A DNA stretch of 64,000 bases from CAZOZZ01 sp965262425 (GTDB taxonomy: Bacteria; Acidobacteriota; Terriglobia; 20CM-2-55-15). Positions 1-9,450 of this stretch are shown here, one piece after another. Where the stretch lies: NCBI GenBank assembly GCA_965262425.1, contig OZ253536.1, positions 2,914,001-2,978,000 of the forward strand. The letters are read 5' to 3'. The position numbers and the translations under genes are program-made. The notes beneath the pieces were generated by a model. The model worked only from the letters and a program-made list of their open reading frames with translations, ran no database searches and was not told the DNA's origin. The stretch's first letter is position 1, and every line of letters begins with the position of its first letter.

Positions 1-1
1 C

Positions 2-136
2 TTCCTGGCGCTGGCGGCGTTCTTGATCGGAACGCTACACGATCAGATTCTCCACGAAGAGCGCTTTCTCAGCCGGGCTTACGGCGACGCATACCGCGAC
101 TATTGCCGGCGCGTGGGACGCTATGTGAAAGCGTGA
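2..136 (+). CDS. C-terminal end of a membrane methyltransferase-like protein (partial)
   Basis: Only the last 44 codons are present; the gene starts before the window. The reading frame runs open from base 2 to a TGA at 134-136. It shows a hydrophobic stretch (FLALAAFLIG) and then the pattern EERFLSRAYGDAYRDYCRRV. That pattern resembles the C-terminal signature of isoprenylcysteine carboxyl methyltransferase / phospholipid methyltransferase-like membrane enzymes (EE..L...FG..Y..Y...V). The substrate cannot be judged from this piece. The family assignment comes from the motif alone. Confidence 0.55.
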   Translation, partial: FLALAAFLIGTLHDQILHEERFLSRAYGDAYRDYCRRVGRYVKA

Positions 137-151
137 CGCGGGTCGGCGTCT

Positions 152-201
152 GAAACCGGGGCTCTTTCTTCCAGGAGTGGCAAGAAAGTTACCCCGGTTT
201 C
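152..201. terminator. Hairpin between convergent genes
   Basis: GAAACCGGGG (152-161) pairs with CCCCGGTTTC (192-201), and inside it CTTTCTT pairs with AAGAAAG. This long hairpin lies exactly between two convergent genes (stops at 136 and 218). It probably acts as a bidirectional terminator, although no long T-tract follows. Confidence 0.6.
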
Positions 202-217
202 CGATCGCGCATGGCCT

Positions 218-937
218 CTATCCAGGCTGGGGTGGGTTCGGGAGAGACGGCGTCGAGAAAGTTATTTCGGTGATCGCCTTGATGCTCCGAGCCCCGTAGC
301 GGAAGGGAACAATGAGGCGAAGGGGCGCCCCATGCCTTGGAGGAATCGGCTCGTCGTTCATCATCCAGGCGAGCATCACCTGCGGGTGTCTGAGCGCCTC
401 GACGGATTCGTCCGCATAGCGCCCGTCCGATCCCATGATCCGGCAATAGTGCAAGGAGGGTAGAAGGCCCAGGCTGTCGGCAAAGTCGGAAAAACGGACG
501 CCGGTCCACTTCACGATGCCGGTCGGCTCGGGAGCTCCACACTGCAGGAGGAAAGTTTTGGAAACACGCGGCAACTGCTCAAGGTCGGCAAACCGTAGTG
601 TTCCATAGAGCCTGGCCATGCGGCGGGTATCGACGCGGATGGCCATCTGCCGGTAATCAAACTCGATTTCCGGCGCCTGGCGGTCCGGCGTGCGCCACAT
701 GAGGCGACCGGTGATGGGCCCCGCCTCGCTCTCGGCGTGCTCCGGCGCTGAACCGTCGGGGTTGAGTGGGAGCGGCGCCGGGAAGCCTTCCCGAAGTGGT
801 CGTTCCACGAGCTGATCCGGCCAGTCGTCCTGTGGTGGATATCCAGCCGCCAGAACTTCAGGTTTGAGTCCGCCGAGGGATAGTCCCGCTAGGGTCGAGC
901 CCGAAATGGCAATCGCCTTTCGTCGTGAGATCTTCAC
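218..937 (-). CDS. Molybdopterin-dependent oxidoreductase, sulfite-oxidase-like, Tat-exported
   Basis: 239 residues from a GTG start at 937. That start was chosen because GGAGG lies 7 nt upstream and because it places SRRKAIAISGSTLAGLSLGG, a twin-arginine signal, at the N-terminus. The mature part is an oxidoreductase molybdopterin-binding domain. A single Cys in TFLLQCGAPEP sits where the Mo-ligating Cys is expected. WTGVRFSDF and PFRYGARSIKAI match the conserved blocks (WTGV.L.D and P..YG.KSIKW) of the YedY/SoxC/sulfite oxidase fold. It is shorter than eukaryotic sulfite oxidases and lacks the dimerisation domain. The substrate is unknown. The neighbouring Tat-exported molybdenum oxidoreductases suggest a periplasmic molybdoenzyme cluster. 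It is divergent from the operon starting at 1123. Confidence 0.85.
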   Translation of the reverse strand: MKISRRKAIAISGSTLAGLSLGGLKPEVLAAGYPPQDDWPDQLVERPLREGFPAPLPLNPDGSAPEHAESEAGPITGRLMWRTPDRQAPEIEFDYRQMAIRVDTRRMARLYGTLRFADLEQLPRVSKTFLLQCGAPEPTGIVKWTGVRFSDFADSLGLLPSLHYCRIMGSDGRYADESVEALRHPQVMLAWMMNDEPIPPRHGAPLRLIVPFRYGARSIKAITEITFSTPSLPNPPQPG

Positions 938-1122
938 TGGTGAACCTCCAAAGGTTGATCGGCACATTTTCTCACAAAAGGGCCCGCCCAAGAGTAAACA
1001 AATCGTCGAGGCGAAAAACTGGTTCGGAAAACTAGAAAACTGAAGGAACGTGTGTGCCGTGGGGTATCATCGCTGGAACCGTCGACCGCCTGATCCGTCG
1101 ACCCCATCAGTAAGGAGGGAAA

Positions 1123-1620
1123 ATGAGCAACGTCACACTGAAAGTGAACGGCGAAACACACACTTTGGATATCGATCCGTCAACTCCCCTGCTCTATATC
1201 CTGCGCAACGACCTCGGTCTGGAAGGCCCACGTTTTGGATGCGGGCTCGGGCAGTGCGGTGCGTGCACAGTGATCGTCGACGGTGTGGCGATTCGGTCGT
1301 GCGTCACGGCGACCTCCAGGATCGAAAGCGAGATCACGACGCTCGAAGGACTATCGCAAGACGGCCAGTTGGATCCCGTACAGGAGGCCTGGATTGAAGA
1401 GCAGGTCCCGCAGTGCGGCTTCTGCCAGAACGGACAGATTCTGACGGCCAAGGTGCTGCTGGAAAACAATCCGAATCCGAACGATGAAGAGATCCGGGAA
1501 GGGATGAACCGGACCCTTTGCCGCTGCATGACGTACTACCGCATCCAGGCTGCCGTCAAGCGTGCCGCGCAGGCGATTGCCGCCAATGAATCGGGCGCGG
1601 GCAAGGAGGTGAAGGCATGA
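1123..1620 (+). CDS. (2Fe-2S)-binding small subunit of xanthine dehydrogenase/IorA-type oxidoreductase
   Basis: 165 residues, the usual length for IorA/CoxS-type subunits. The plant-ferredoxin-like N-domain carries Cys40, Cys45, Cys48 and Cys60 (CGLGQCGAC...C). The C-terminal all-helical [2Fe-2S] domain carries CGFC at 98-101 and CRC at 133-135. It passes electrons from the Mo subunit encoded next; the two genes overlap by ATGA (1617-1620), so they are translationally coupled. A strong ribosome-binding site (AAGGAGGG) precedes ATG 1123. No FAD subunit gene follows, so electrons probably go to a cytochrome or another periplasmic acceptor, as in isoquinoline oxidoreductase-type enzymes (inference). 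It has no signal of its own and could be co-exported with the Tat-targeted large subunit. Confidence 0.93.
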   Translation: MSNVTLKVNGETHTLDIDPSTPLLYILRNDLGLEGPRFGCGLGQCGACTVIVDGVAIRSCVTATSRIESEITTLEGLSQDGQLDPVQEAWIEEQVPQCGFCQNGQILTAKVLLENNPNPNDEEIREGMNRTLCRCMTYYRIQAAVKRAAQAIAANESGAGKEVKA

Positions 1621-4046
1621 CGGCATTCACGAACATCCCGAAAGAAATCGAAAGAGTGTTGAAGAAGTCGAACCCGACAACCTCTCGCAGGAATTTCCTC
1701 AAAAGCTCCGGCCTGTTCGTCGTTAGCTTGAGCACCGCGACGCTGGCCAAAGCCAATCCATTCGGTACGGGTTCGGGCGCTCAGGCCGCAGCTGGCGCGG
1801 CCGCTGGGCCGTATCCCGACCGCGATTTCCACGAACTCGATTCATGGATCGTCATTCACGAAGACAGCACCGCGACCTTCTATGTCGGAAAGACGGACGG
1901 CGGCCAAGGTACCGGAACGGCCTTCCGGCAGATGATGTCGGATGAACTCGACATTGCCTTCGACAAGACCGACCTCATCATGGGTCGCACGGACATCACC
2001 GTCGATCAGGGCGGGTCGGGCGGTTCGGATGCGATCCAGACCGATGGGTGGCCCATGCGGCGCGTGGCTGCCGAAGCCCGCCGTGTCCTGCTCGAAATGG
2101 CAGCCGAGCGATTTGGTGTGCCCGTCGGTGGGCTCGCCGTGAGTGAGGGTGTGATCACTGTTACCGCAGATCCTTCCAGAAACGTCAGTTACGGGGACCT
2201 CATCGGCGACAAACGGTTCAATGTCACACTGACCGGCAACCGCATCAACGACACCGCCGGCGTGGCCGACGTGAAACCGGTCGGGGATCTCAAGGCGGTC
2301 GGCCAGTCCCTCAAGCGTTATGACATTCCTCCCAAAGTCGACGGATCGTTGAAGTGGGCCGTGTCCGCGACGGCTCCCGGCATGGTTCATGCACGTAACG
2401 TCCGACCGCCGGTGATAGGCGCAACCCTGATCAGCATCGATGAATCCTCGGTCCGGGACATCCCTGGACTGGTCCGGATAGTGAGCAAGGGTAACTACAT
2501 CGCGGTGGTGTACGAGCGGGAAGAGAATGCGATCAAGGCAGCCGGACAGCTCAAGGTGAACTGGCAGGAGCCAACGACGGCGCCCTTCCCGGCCTCGGAA
2601 GACCTGTTCACGTATATGCGAAACGCCACACCGACCTCCCTGGCCCGGACCCGGGGCACACGCACCGTTCCCGAGGCCGTCCCGAACGTGGAGGCGGACC
2701 CGGACCAGGCGTTCGCGCAGGCGGCGAAGGTGATCGAAGCGGAATACGATTTCCCATTCCAGGGGCACACGGCGATCGGTCCGGCGCATGCCATGGCCGA
2801 TCCGTCCAACGACCAGATGACGATTTACTCGAATGACATGAAATCGTATGGCATGCGAAACGGCCTGGCTCGGTTTCTCGATATGCCACGGGAACGGGTG
2901 CGCGTTGTCTATATGGACGGCCCCCAGGTCTACGGCCGGACCGCGGCCGATGACGCCGGTTTTGAAGCAGCCTATCTGGCCAAGGAAATCGGCCGTCCGG
3001 TTCGAGTCCAGTGGATGCGGGACGAAGAGACGGCCTGGGATACCAAGGGCCCGGCGTTTACATTCAACCTGCGGGGCGGCTTGGATGCCGAGGGCAATGT
3101 CATCGCTCTGGAGTACAGGGCTCGGACGGCGGACTATGGTCACGTGGGTTACAACGACCCCGAGACCGTGCTGATCGCTCAGTTGATGGGGATCCGGCCC
3201 GAGCGGGCCGCAGCCGGCGGAGCCTCCCCGCCATCGGAATTCTATGTCATCCCGAACCGGCGCCAGGAAACGCATGTGGTACGCATGCCCCTGGTGTGGG
3301 AGACCCCGTTGCGGACCGGAAACTTACGAGATCCCAACGGCCCGCAGACGACTTTCGCCGGCGAATCGTTCATCGACGAACTGGGAGCAGAGGCTGGCGC
3401 CGACCCGGTCGATTTCCGGTTGAAGCTTTTGAGGGCCAGCACCGATGACGACAATCAATTCAAGCGGGCTCGCTCCATTGCCGTAGTGGAGGCGGCAGCA
3501 AAGGAGTACGGTTGGGACAGCCGACCGTCTCCGAAACCCCTCGGTACGGGAAACATCCTGACCGGACGTGGAATCGCATACTGTTACCGGGGTCAAACCC
3601 TTGTCGCGGAGATCGCCGAGGTCGAAGTGAATCGCGAAACCGGCCACGTTTGGGTGAAACGGCTTGTCTGTGCCCACGACTGCGGACTGGTCATCAACCC
3701 GGACGGGTTGCGCAACACTGTCGAGGGCAACCTCCTGCACGGGTTGAGCCGTGGACTGCACGAGGAAGTCCAGTTCGACGAAGAGAAGATGCTCAGCCGG
3801 GACTGGCGATCTCATCCAACGCTCACGCACACCGACACGCCGGCGCGGATCGACGTCGTGATCGTGAACGGCGATCCCAACCCGAACCGGCCCGATCTTC
3901 CTCACTATGGTGCGGGTGAGGCGTCATGCAAGCCTACAATCGCGGCCGTTGCCAACGCCATATACGATGCCACCGGCGTTCGCATCCGTCGTGTTCCGTT
4001 CCGGGACGAGCGCGTGCTCGCAGCACTTCAGGCCGCGGGAGTGTAA
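1617..4046 (+). CDS. Xanthine dehydrogenase family molybdopterin-binding subunit, Tat-exported (IorB-like)
   Basis: 809 residues. A twin-arginine motif SRRNFLK (Arg24-Arg25) is followed by a hydrophobic stretch, which indicates Tat export. The aldehyde oxidase/xanthine dehydrogenase molybdopterin-binding domains follow. GAGEASCKPTIAAVANAI near residue 765 holds the conserved active-site Glu (GxGE). At the first Mo-cofactor loop this protein has DGPQVYGRTAADDAG rather than the GGGFGRR seen in its paralogue at 7143, so it belongs to a different subgroup. It is coupled to the Fe-S subunit by a 4-nt overlap, and a strong terminator follows 25 nt downstream. Likely reaction: hydroxylation of an aldehyde or N-heterocycle in the periplasm. 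The substrate cannot be deduced. Confidence 0.92.
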   Translation: MTAFTNIPKEIERVLKKSNPTTSRRNFLKSSGLFVVSLSTATLAKANPFGTGSGAQAAAGAAAGPYPDRDFHELDSWIVIHEDSTATFYVGKTDGGQGTGTAFRQMMSDELDIAFDKTDLIMGRTDITVDQGGSGGSDAIQTDGWPMRRVAAEARRVLLEMAAERFGVPVGGLAVSEGVITVTADPSRNVSYGDLIGDKRFNVTLTGNRINDTAGVADVKPVGDLKAVGQSLKRYDIPPKVDGSLKWAVSATAPGMVHARNVRPPVIGATLISIDESSVRDIPGLVRIVSKGNYIAVVYEREENAIKAAGQLKVNWQEPTTAPFPASEDLFTYMRNATPTSLARTRGTRTVPEAVPNVEADPDQAFAQAAKVIEAEYDFPFQGHTAIGPAHAMADPSNDQMTIYSNDMKSYGMRNGLARFLDMPRERVRVVYMDGPQVYGRTAADDAGFEAAYLAKEIGRPVRVQWMRDEETAWDTKGPAFTFNLRGGLDAEGNVIALEYRARTADYGHVGYNDPETVLIAQLMGIRPERAAAGGASPPSEFYVIPNRRQETHVVRMPLVWETPLRTGNLRDPNGPQTTFAGESFIDELGAEAGADPVDFRLKLLRASTDDDNQFKRARSIAVVEAAAKEYGWDSRPSPKPLGTGNILTGRGIAYCYRGQTLVAEIAEVEVNRETGHVWVKRLVCAHDCGLVINPDGLRNTVEGNLLHGLSRGLHEEVQFDEEKMLSRDWRSHPTLTHTDTPARIDVVIVNGDPNPNRPDLPHYGAGEASCKPTIAAVANAIYDATGVRIRRVPFRDERVLAALQAAGV

Positions 4047-4070
4047 CGAAGGAAGAAGCGTCGACGCACG

Positions 4071-4109
4071 ACAAAGCCCGCCTGGCCGATCCCGGCCGGC
4101 GGGCTTTGT
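4071..4109 (+). terminator. Rho-independent terminator after the first Mo-oxidoreductase operon
   Basis: ACAAAGCCCGCC (4071-4082) pairs perfectly with GGCGGGCTTTGT (4098-4109), with a GGCC-containing loop, and is followed by CTTTCC. It ends the 1123-4046 operon just before the RluA-family gene. Confidence 0.85.
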
Positions 4110-4136
4110 CTTTCCAGGTCGGCCGAACAGCGCGCC

Positions 4137-5039
4137 ATGCTCCATGCTCACACTGTCGAACACGCCGGGGAACTACTCGCCTTCCTTTTTGAATGTCGCC
4201 CGGAGGTGAAGAGGACGAAGGTGCGGCAGTGGCTCAAGTACGGATCCGTTCAAGTCAACGGTCGTTCGATCACGCGTTCCAACTACCCCCTCAAAGCGGG
4301 GGACCGGGTTTCGATTCTCGCCAAGATCGACGTCCTCCGGGAAGGACTCTTGCCAGAAGGCATGAAAGTGTTGTTTGAGGATGCGTCGGTAGTCGTCATC
4401 GAAAAGCCCGAGAATCTGCTGAGCATGGCCCATGAGACGGAACGGGACAAGACCGCCTATGCCTTCCTGACCGACTACATGCGTCACGGTAATCCCAAGA
4501 ACTCGGAACGGGTGTGGATCGTCCACCGGTTGGACCGCGAGACGTCCGGGCTGATGGTTTTTGCGAGGACCGAGGCGGCGAAGCAGGCACTGCAGGCACG
4601 TTGGCCAGACACCGAAAAACGATACCTGGCAGTGGTGGAAGGCACACCACCTGCGGCTCACGGCACGCTGAGGTCACACCTGGATGAAAGCAACCCCTTC
4701 AAGGTGTACAGCGCTCCACCCAGCGAGCGGACACGCCGGGCGGTAACCCGCTACCGGGTGATGAAGCAAGTCTCGAACCGTGCGTTGATCGAGCTGACAC
4801 TGGAAACAGGTCGGCGCAACCAGATCCGTGTCCATCTGGCCGATATGAAATGTCCGATTGTGGGCGATCAGAAATATGACGCCCGCACGAATCCGGCACG
4901 ACGGCTGGGATTACACGCCAGTTCCCTGAGATTCAAGCACCCGGTCTCCGGAGAATTTCTACGATTTGAATCCCCATTGCCTGAGAAACTGGCGCGACTG
5001 GTCAACTATCGTCGGACGACGGCTTCAGACGGTCCATGA
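4137..5039 (+). CDS. RluA family RNA pseudouridine synthase
   Basis: 300 residues. The N-terminal S4-like RNA-binding domain occupies about residues 18-70 (VRQWLKYGSVQVNGRSI). The PseudoU_synth_2 catalytic domain has the diagnostic motif HRLDRETSGLMVFART, in which the Asp of RLDRETSG is the catalytic nucleophile, then GRRNQIRVHLA and a final LGLHASSL block. It isomerises uridine to pseudouridine in rRNA or tRNA. Which position it modifies (RluA, C or D-like) cannot be told. There is no convincing ribosome-binding site before ATG 4137. The 3' end overlaps the convergent M23 peptidase gene by 38 nt. Confidence 0.92.
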   Translation: MLHAHTVEHAGELLAFLFECRPEVKRTKVRQWLKYGSVQVNGRSITRSNYPLKAGDRVSILAKIDVLREGLLPEGMKVLFEDASVVVIEKPENLLSMAHETERDKTAYAFLTDYMRHGNPKNSERVWIVHRLDRETSGLMVFARTEAAKQALQARWPDTEKRYLAVVEGTPPAAHGTLRSHLDESNPFKVYSAPPSERTRRAVTRYRVMKQVSNRALIELTLETGRRNQIRVHLADMKCPIVGDQKYDARTNPARRLGLHASSLRFKHPVSGEFLRFESPLPEKLARLVNYRRTTASDGP

Positions 5040-6413
5040 CATGGTCCTGGACCCATTTCGGATCCCACCACTCGATAGGATTGACCGGCACACCGTGTAG
5101 AAACAGTCCGAAATGCAGATGGTCTCCCCCGGCCAGGCCCGTGGCACCGCTACGACCGAGGACTCCCTTCTTCGGAACCATCTTCCCGTCTCCACGTCGA
5201 TCGAGCTCATGTGCGCGTACAGGGACACCAGGCCCGAACCATGGTCGATCAACACCGTGTTGCCGTAGATGCCGAAGTACTCGGCCAGGATGACTTTCCC
5301 GGTATTGGCCGCCTCGATCGGATAGCGCTGAACCACGGAAAGATCGAAGCCGACATGATCCTGTTGATCGACACGCTCTCCCTGGCACATGTATGTCCTG
5401 CGGTCCGCGAAGAAAGACTCCACCTGAGAGTTGCTCAACTGGAGGAATGCGCCTTCCCACAGAAAACCGCCTTCCGAACCAGCCGACAGTTCCGCGACAG
5501 CTTCATGGTTCTCTCGGCGCAACCGGCTGTTGATCTCCACGTACGTGTCGATCAACTCACCCTGATCTTCGATGCCCGGGGTGCGACTGACAATTTCGGG
5601 AACGACCTTCTGAAGAAAACTGTTTCCCAGAACGATGTCCCGGTTTCGGAACGCACGGGGAGTCACTCGATATCCGAACCCCGCCCTGGCCTCATTGCCG
5701 GCCCCGTCCTTCGCAACGATCGTGATCGGTGTGTCGGCTGGAAGATCGTAGGCAAAAGCAAACAGTGAGAAGTGGAGTTCCGGATCGGAAGCGTCCACAG
5801 GAAACCCGGGAAAGAAATGCGGTCCGACCTGGACTCCGGACGCCGTCGCGTCCTCCGACACCCTGTAGAGAACGGACTCGGAACCGCCCTGGTTGATGTA
5901 GTGCAAACCCGAAAGCGCTTCCAATCGGGGAGGGTAGATGTCGAACTCGAAGTCCCTGATCAATTCTGTTCGGTTTCCCCCCAGGAAATGACGCAGGGAG
6001 TAGTCGGATGCGTGGACGGCCAGTGTGGCCGGACCTTCCTGCACTTTGTACTTCTCGGCAATCAACGCGCCGATATCATAGCTCCTGGATTTCTCTTCCC
6101 CGCTGCCCCAGAGGCGGAAGAGGCCCGGGCCATCAAATGAGTCTTCGGCAAGAACGACCTCCCGGTCCCCCTGCGTCAGGAGAACACTGACTTCCTTCAG
6201 CCCGGTTCCGGGATCGTCCACCGTCAACCCGAGAGAAAACGTCCGCCCCAGGGCCTCGAAGTCCCGATCGAATCCGACGCCGGGCGCCTGTCCTTCCAGA
6301 CGCCTGTAACTCAATCCGATAAGCACCAGCAAAGCGACGAAAACGATGATGAAGAGCCGGGCCAGGAAGGCTTCTTGTACGCCGATCTGTTGTCTGTTGT
6401 GGGGCCTTGCCAT
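5002..6413 (-). pseudogene. M23 family metallopeptidase, single-nucleotide frameshift near the C-terminus
   Basis: A membrane-anchored murein endopeptidase-like protein. The N-terminus has one transmembrane helix (LFIIVFVALLVLIGLSY), followed by an extracytoplasmic region. The LytM/M23 domain starts at HVGFD (Zn ligands His and Asp), has YAHM, and then the frame breaks at about 5185-5187. The expected end (GKMVPKKGVLGRSGATG... then GDHLHFGLFLHG with the HxH zinc motif) continues in another frame to a stop at 5002. Restoring one G in the run ACGGGAAG would rejoin the frames. The break is either a real recent mutation or a sequencing error in a G-run. Without the HxH motif the shorter reading (stop at 5025) would be inactive. 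The gene overlaps rluA-like at its 3' end. Confidence 0.85.
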
Positions 6414-6673
6414 TGGGAGTTCGTCCTTCCTCGGGGAATTGATCGAATGTCTTCACCTCTATAACAGACACGTGTATCAGTTCTGGTCCCTGAGGCGGCC
6501 ACAAAAAGGTTGCCAGCCTGTGACGGAAGCTGCTGGGCTCAAGATTCTCTGAAATCTGGCACCAGTCCTAAATCCGTGATAACCTTCGGCAAAGTCCCGG
6601 TTGATCGTTTGAGATTGTCCTTCCGCAACAACAGGCGGATCGGCCGGGTTTAACGATTTTTCCGGGAGACGCA

Positions 6674-7132
6674 ATGGCTTACACACTGACAGTAAATGGA
6701 AACTCGACGACAGTCGATGTACCGGAGAACATGCCTCTTCTCTGGGTACTCCGAGACGTTCTCAAGATCAAGGGGACGAAGTTCGGTTGCGGCGTTGGCT
6801 CATGCGGCGCTTGCACGGTACAGGTCGGCGGGCGCGCCGTACGCTCGTGCCAGACGCGGATTTCCTCCGTCACGGCGGAAGTGAAGACAATCGAAGGTCT
6901 GTCCGAGGACGGATCGCATCCGCTCCAGCAGGCGTGGATGGAATTGGATGTACCGCAGTGCGGGTACTGCCAGGCTGGACAGATCATGCAGGCATCCGAG
7001 TTGCTGGATAGCACTCCGAACCCGACGGATGAGCAGATTGACCAGGCAATGAACGGCAACGTGTGCCGCTGTGGAACGTATATGCGTATCCGCGAGGCAA
7101 TCCATCTGGCCGCCAACGGCCGGAACAGGTAA
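6674..7132 (+). CDS. (2Fe-2S)-binding small subunit, second IorA-type oxidoreductase
   Basis: 152 residues, paralogous to the subunit at 1123. The N-terminal [2Fe-2S] ligands are Cys39, Cys44, Cys47 and Cys59. The C-terminal cluster ligands are CGYC (96-99) and CRC (131-133). The ribosome-binding site GGGAG lies 5 nt before ATG 6674. It ends 10 nt before the large-subunit gene, so the two form an operon. Like its paralogue, it has no FAD-subunit partner. The 260 bp upstream separate it from the divergently transcribed M23 gene and hold its promoter, though I see no convincing -35/-10 pair. Confidence 0.92.
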   Translation: MAYTLTVNGNSTTVDVPENMPLLWVLRDVLKIKGTKFGCGVGSCGACTVQVGGRAVRSCQTRISSVTAEVKTIEGLSEDGSHPLQQAWMELDVPQCGYCQAGQIMQASELLDSTPNPTDEQIDQAMNGNVCRCGTYMRIREAIHLAANGRNR

Positions 7133-7142
7133 GGGGGGCGAC

Positions 7143-9380
7143 ATGAAGGCCAAGACCAAGACATCACCGATGGATCGCCGAACCTTTATCAAAGTCACAA
7201 CGATTGCCGGAGGCGGCATCATGCTGGGTCTCTACACCCAGTCTGAACTCGACGCTCAAGGCAGGGGCGGCGGCGCCCAGGCGCCACCACCGACTCCAGA
7301 TACGTACATCACGATCCACCCCGACAATACGTTCACCATCATCGCCAAGAACCCGGAAACAGGCCAGGGCGTCCGGACGGCATTGCCCATGATCATTGCC
7401 GACGAGCTCGATGTCGACTGGACGCAGGTGACGGTGCAGCAGGCGGACCTGGACCCGAAGTACGGCGGGCAGAGAGAGGGGGGCAGCACGGCTATTCCCC
7501 AGAACTACACGCTGATGCGCCAAGTGGGCGCCTCCGGGCGGGCCCTCATGATCGAGGCGGCCGCACGGACCCTCGATGTGCCGGCAGGGGAACTCACAAC
7601 GGGTTCGGGCGTCGTGACACATACCGCCTCCGGAAGGACGGCCACGTACGGTTCGCTGGCCGCGATGGCGGCTGACATGACTCCGCCGACTGGAGTTCCG
7701 CTGAAAGATCCAGCCACGTTCAAGATCATCGGAAAACCCATGCCGGGGCTGGAGAACTTCGAGATGGTCACCGGAAAACCGATCTACAGCATCGATTTCG
7801 AACCGGAAGGCACGATCTTTTCCGTGTTCGAAAAATGCCCGGTGTTTGGCGGCACGGCCCAGAGCGCCAACCTCGACGAGATCAAGGCGCTTCCGGGTAT
7901 CCGGCACGCCTTTATCGTGGACGCGGCTGGCGAGGGTCGCAACGCCCTGACTTCGGGCGTGGCGATTGTTGCCGACACATGGTGGGTCGCCAATGACGCG
8001 CGGCGGCAGCTGCGCGTGACGTGGGACGAAGGCCCCGTGGCGTCCCAGAGCACGGAAGGCTTCAGGGCTCAGGCTCGCGAATTGTCCGCCGATCAGTCCA
8101 CCCCGCCCACCGGAGGCGGGCGCAGATCTGCCAGAATCGGGGACGTCGAAGCGGCGTTCGCGTCCGCGGACCAAGTCGTGGAAGCCGAGTACTACTTCCC
8201 GTTGCTGTCCCACGCTCCACTCGAACCACAAAATTCAACGGCTCATTACAAGGAAGACGGGACGCTTGAAATCTGGTCGCCGAGTCAAATTCCGAGTCTC
8301 GCGGCACCGGGCGGCGGTGCCGGCATCGAGAACTCGGCCGTCACGATGCACCTGATACGTTCCGGAGGCGGCTTCGGGCGGCGGCTGAGTAGCGACTACG
8401 ATGTCGAGGTCGGTAAGATCTCCCGCGTTGTCAGCGAGGAAAGAATGGCGGCGGGACTGCCGACCGTGCCCGTCAAACTTCTCTGGACACGCGAAGACGA
8501 CATGGCCCATGACCAGTACCGGCCCGCGGGATACCACTACTTCAAGGCGGGACTGGACACGAACGGCAAGCTGACTGCTTTCCGTGATTTCGTGCCGAGC
8601 ACACGTTCGGTCGTTCCAGCCAACGAGTTCCCACGGGGATTCGTGGCTAACTTCTGGGCGGGGGGCTCCAACATCGAGCCCTTCAACATCCCGACGGGAG
8701 CGATGCGGGCGCCCAGCACCAACGGCGTCTCGTTCGTCATGCAGTCGTTCATCGACGAGTTGGCGGTGGCGGCAGGACAGGATCCGATACAGTTCCGGCT
8801 GGACCTGCTGGCCAACCCCATCGAAGAGGCCGGCGGTCAGGGCGGCGGGTTCAATGCCGAACGCGCCGCCGGCGTTGTCCGGACGGTCCGAGACATGTCG
8901 GACTGGAATTCGCGGGACAGTCTGCCCGACGGCCGAGGGATGGGCGTCGCCTTCCAGTTCGCGCACCGCGGATACATCGCATGGGTGGCCGACGTCACCG
9001 TGAACGCGGACAAGGAACTGAAGATCCACAGGGCCTGGTGCGCGGTCGACATCGGGCGCCAGATCGTCAATCCCAGCCGTGCACGCAACCTGGTTGAGGG
9101 CGGGTTCATCGAAGGCCTCAGTCACATGATGGCATGGGAGATCACTATCGACAGGGGGCGGGTCCAGCAACGCAACTTCCCGCAGTACGAGCCCACACGC
9201 ATGGCGGCGGCGCCCGACGAGATCCATGTCGAGTTCATGGAAACCGATAACAATACGACCGGCCTGGGTGAGCCAACGTTGCCGCCGGCAATCCCGGCGA
9301 TCACGAACGCCATCTTTGCCGCGAGCGGTGTCCGTGTCCGCTCGCTCCCGCTGGTGAAGGAAGGGTATAGCTGGACATAG
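7143..9380 (+). CDS. Xanthine dehydrogenase family molybdopterin-binding subunit, Tat-exported (second copy)
   Basis: 745 residues from ATG 7143, preceded by AAGGGGGG. This start was preferred over an upstream in-frame ATG at 7071, which lies inside the Fe-S gene. The N-terminus MDRRTFIKVTTIAGGGIMLGL is a classic Tat signal. The domains are those of IorB/aldehyde oxidase large subunits: GGGFGRR (Mo-cofactor loop), a PTGAMRAPSTNGVSFVMQSF block, and GLGEPTLPPAIPAI with the conserved catalytic Glu near the C-terminus. It is a distant paralogue of the 1617 protein, so the two operons probably act on different substrates. A strong terminator starts 10 nt after the stop. Confidence 0.92.
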   Translation: MKAKTKTSPMDRRTFIKVTTIAGGGIMLGLYTQSELDAQGRGGGAQAPPPTPDTYITIHPDNTFTIIAKNPETGQGVRTALPMIIADELDVDWTQVTVQQADLDPKYGGQREGGSTAIPQNYTLMRQVGASGRALMIEAAARTLDVPAGELTTGSGVVTHTASGRTATYGSLAAMAADMTPPTGVPLKDPATFKIIGKPMPGLENFEMVTGKPIYSIDFEPEGTIFSVFEKCPVFGGTAQSANLDEIKALPGIRHAFIVDAAGEGRNALTSGVAIVADTWWVANDARRQLRVTWDEGPVASQSTEGFRAQARELSADQSTPPTGGGRRSARIGDVEAAFASADQVVEAEYYFPLLSHAPLEPQNSTAHYKEDGTLEIWSPSQIPSLAAPGGGAGIENSAVTMHLIRSGGGFGRRLSSDYDVEVGKISRVVSEERMAAGLPTVPVKLLWTREDDMAHDQYRPAGYHYFKAGLDTNGKLTAFRDFVPSTRSVVPANEFPRGFVANFWAGGSNIEPFNIPTGAMRAPSTNGVSFVMQSFIDELAVAAGQDPIQFRLDLLANPIEEAGGQGGGFNAERAAGVVRTVRDMSDWNSRDSLPDGRGMGVAFQFAHRGYIAWVADVTVNADKELKIHRAWCAVDIGRQIVNPSRARNLVEGGFIEGLSHMMAWEITIDRGRVQQRNFPQYEPTRMAAAPDEIHVEFMETDNNTTGLGEPTLPPAIPAITNAIFAASGVRVRSLPLVKEGYSWT

Positions 9381-9390
9381 ATCAGTGTAG

Positions 9391-9444
9391 ACAAAGGGAC
9401 GGAGGCGAACTCTTCAGTGATTGAAGCTCGCCCCGTCCCTTTGT
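9391..9444 (+). terminator. Rho-independent terminator after the second Mo-oxidoreductase operon
   Basis: ACAAAGGGACGG (9391-9402) pairs with CCGTCCCTTTGT (9433-9444). The inner arms GGCGA/TCGCC and CTTCA/TGAAG extend the stem, and TATTTA follows. Confidence 0.88.
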
Positions 9445-9450
9445 TATTTA

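Noticed and set aside
1842..3275. 477-codon ORF on the minus strand
   Set aside because: It lies wholly antisense to the molybdopterin subunit, has a low-complexity Arg/His-rich composition typical of a shadow frame in GC-rich DNA, and has no domain or ribosome-binding site.
8235..9227. 330-codon minus-strand ORF
   Set aside because: Antisense shadow of the second molybdopterin subunit, with no recognisable motif.
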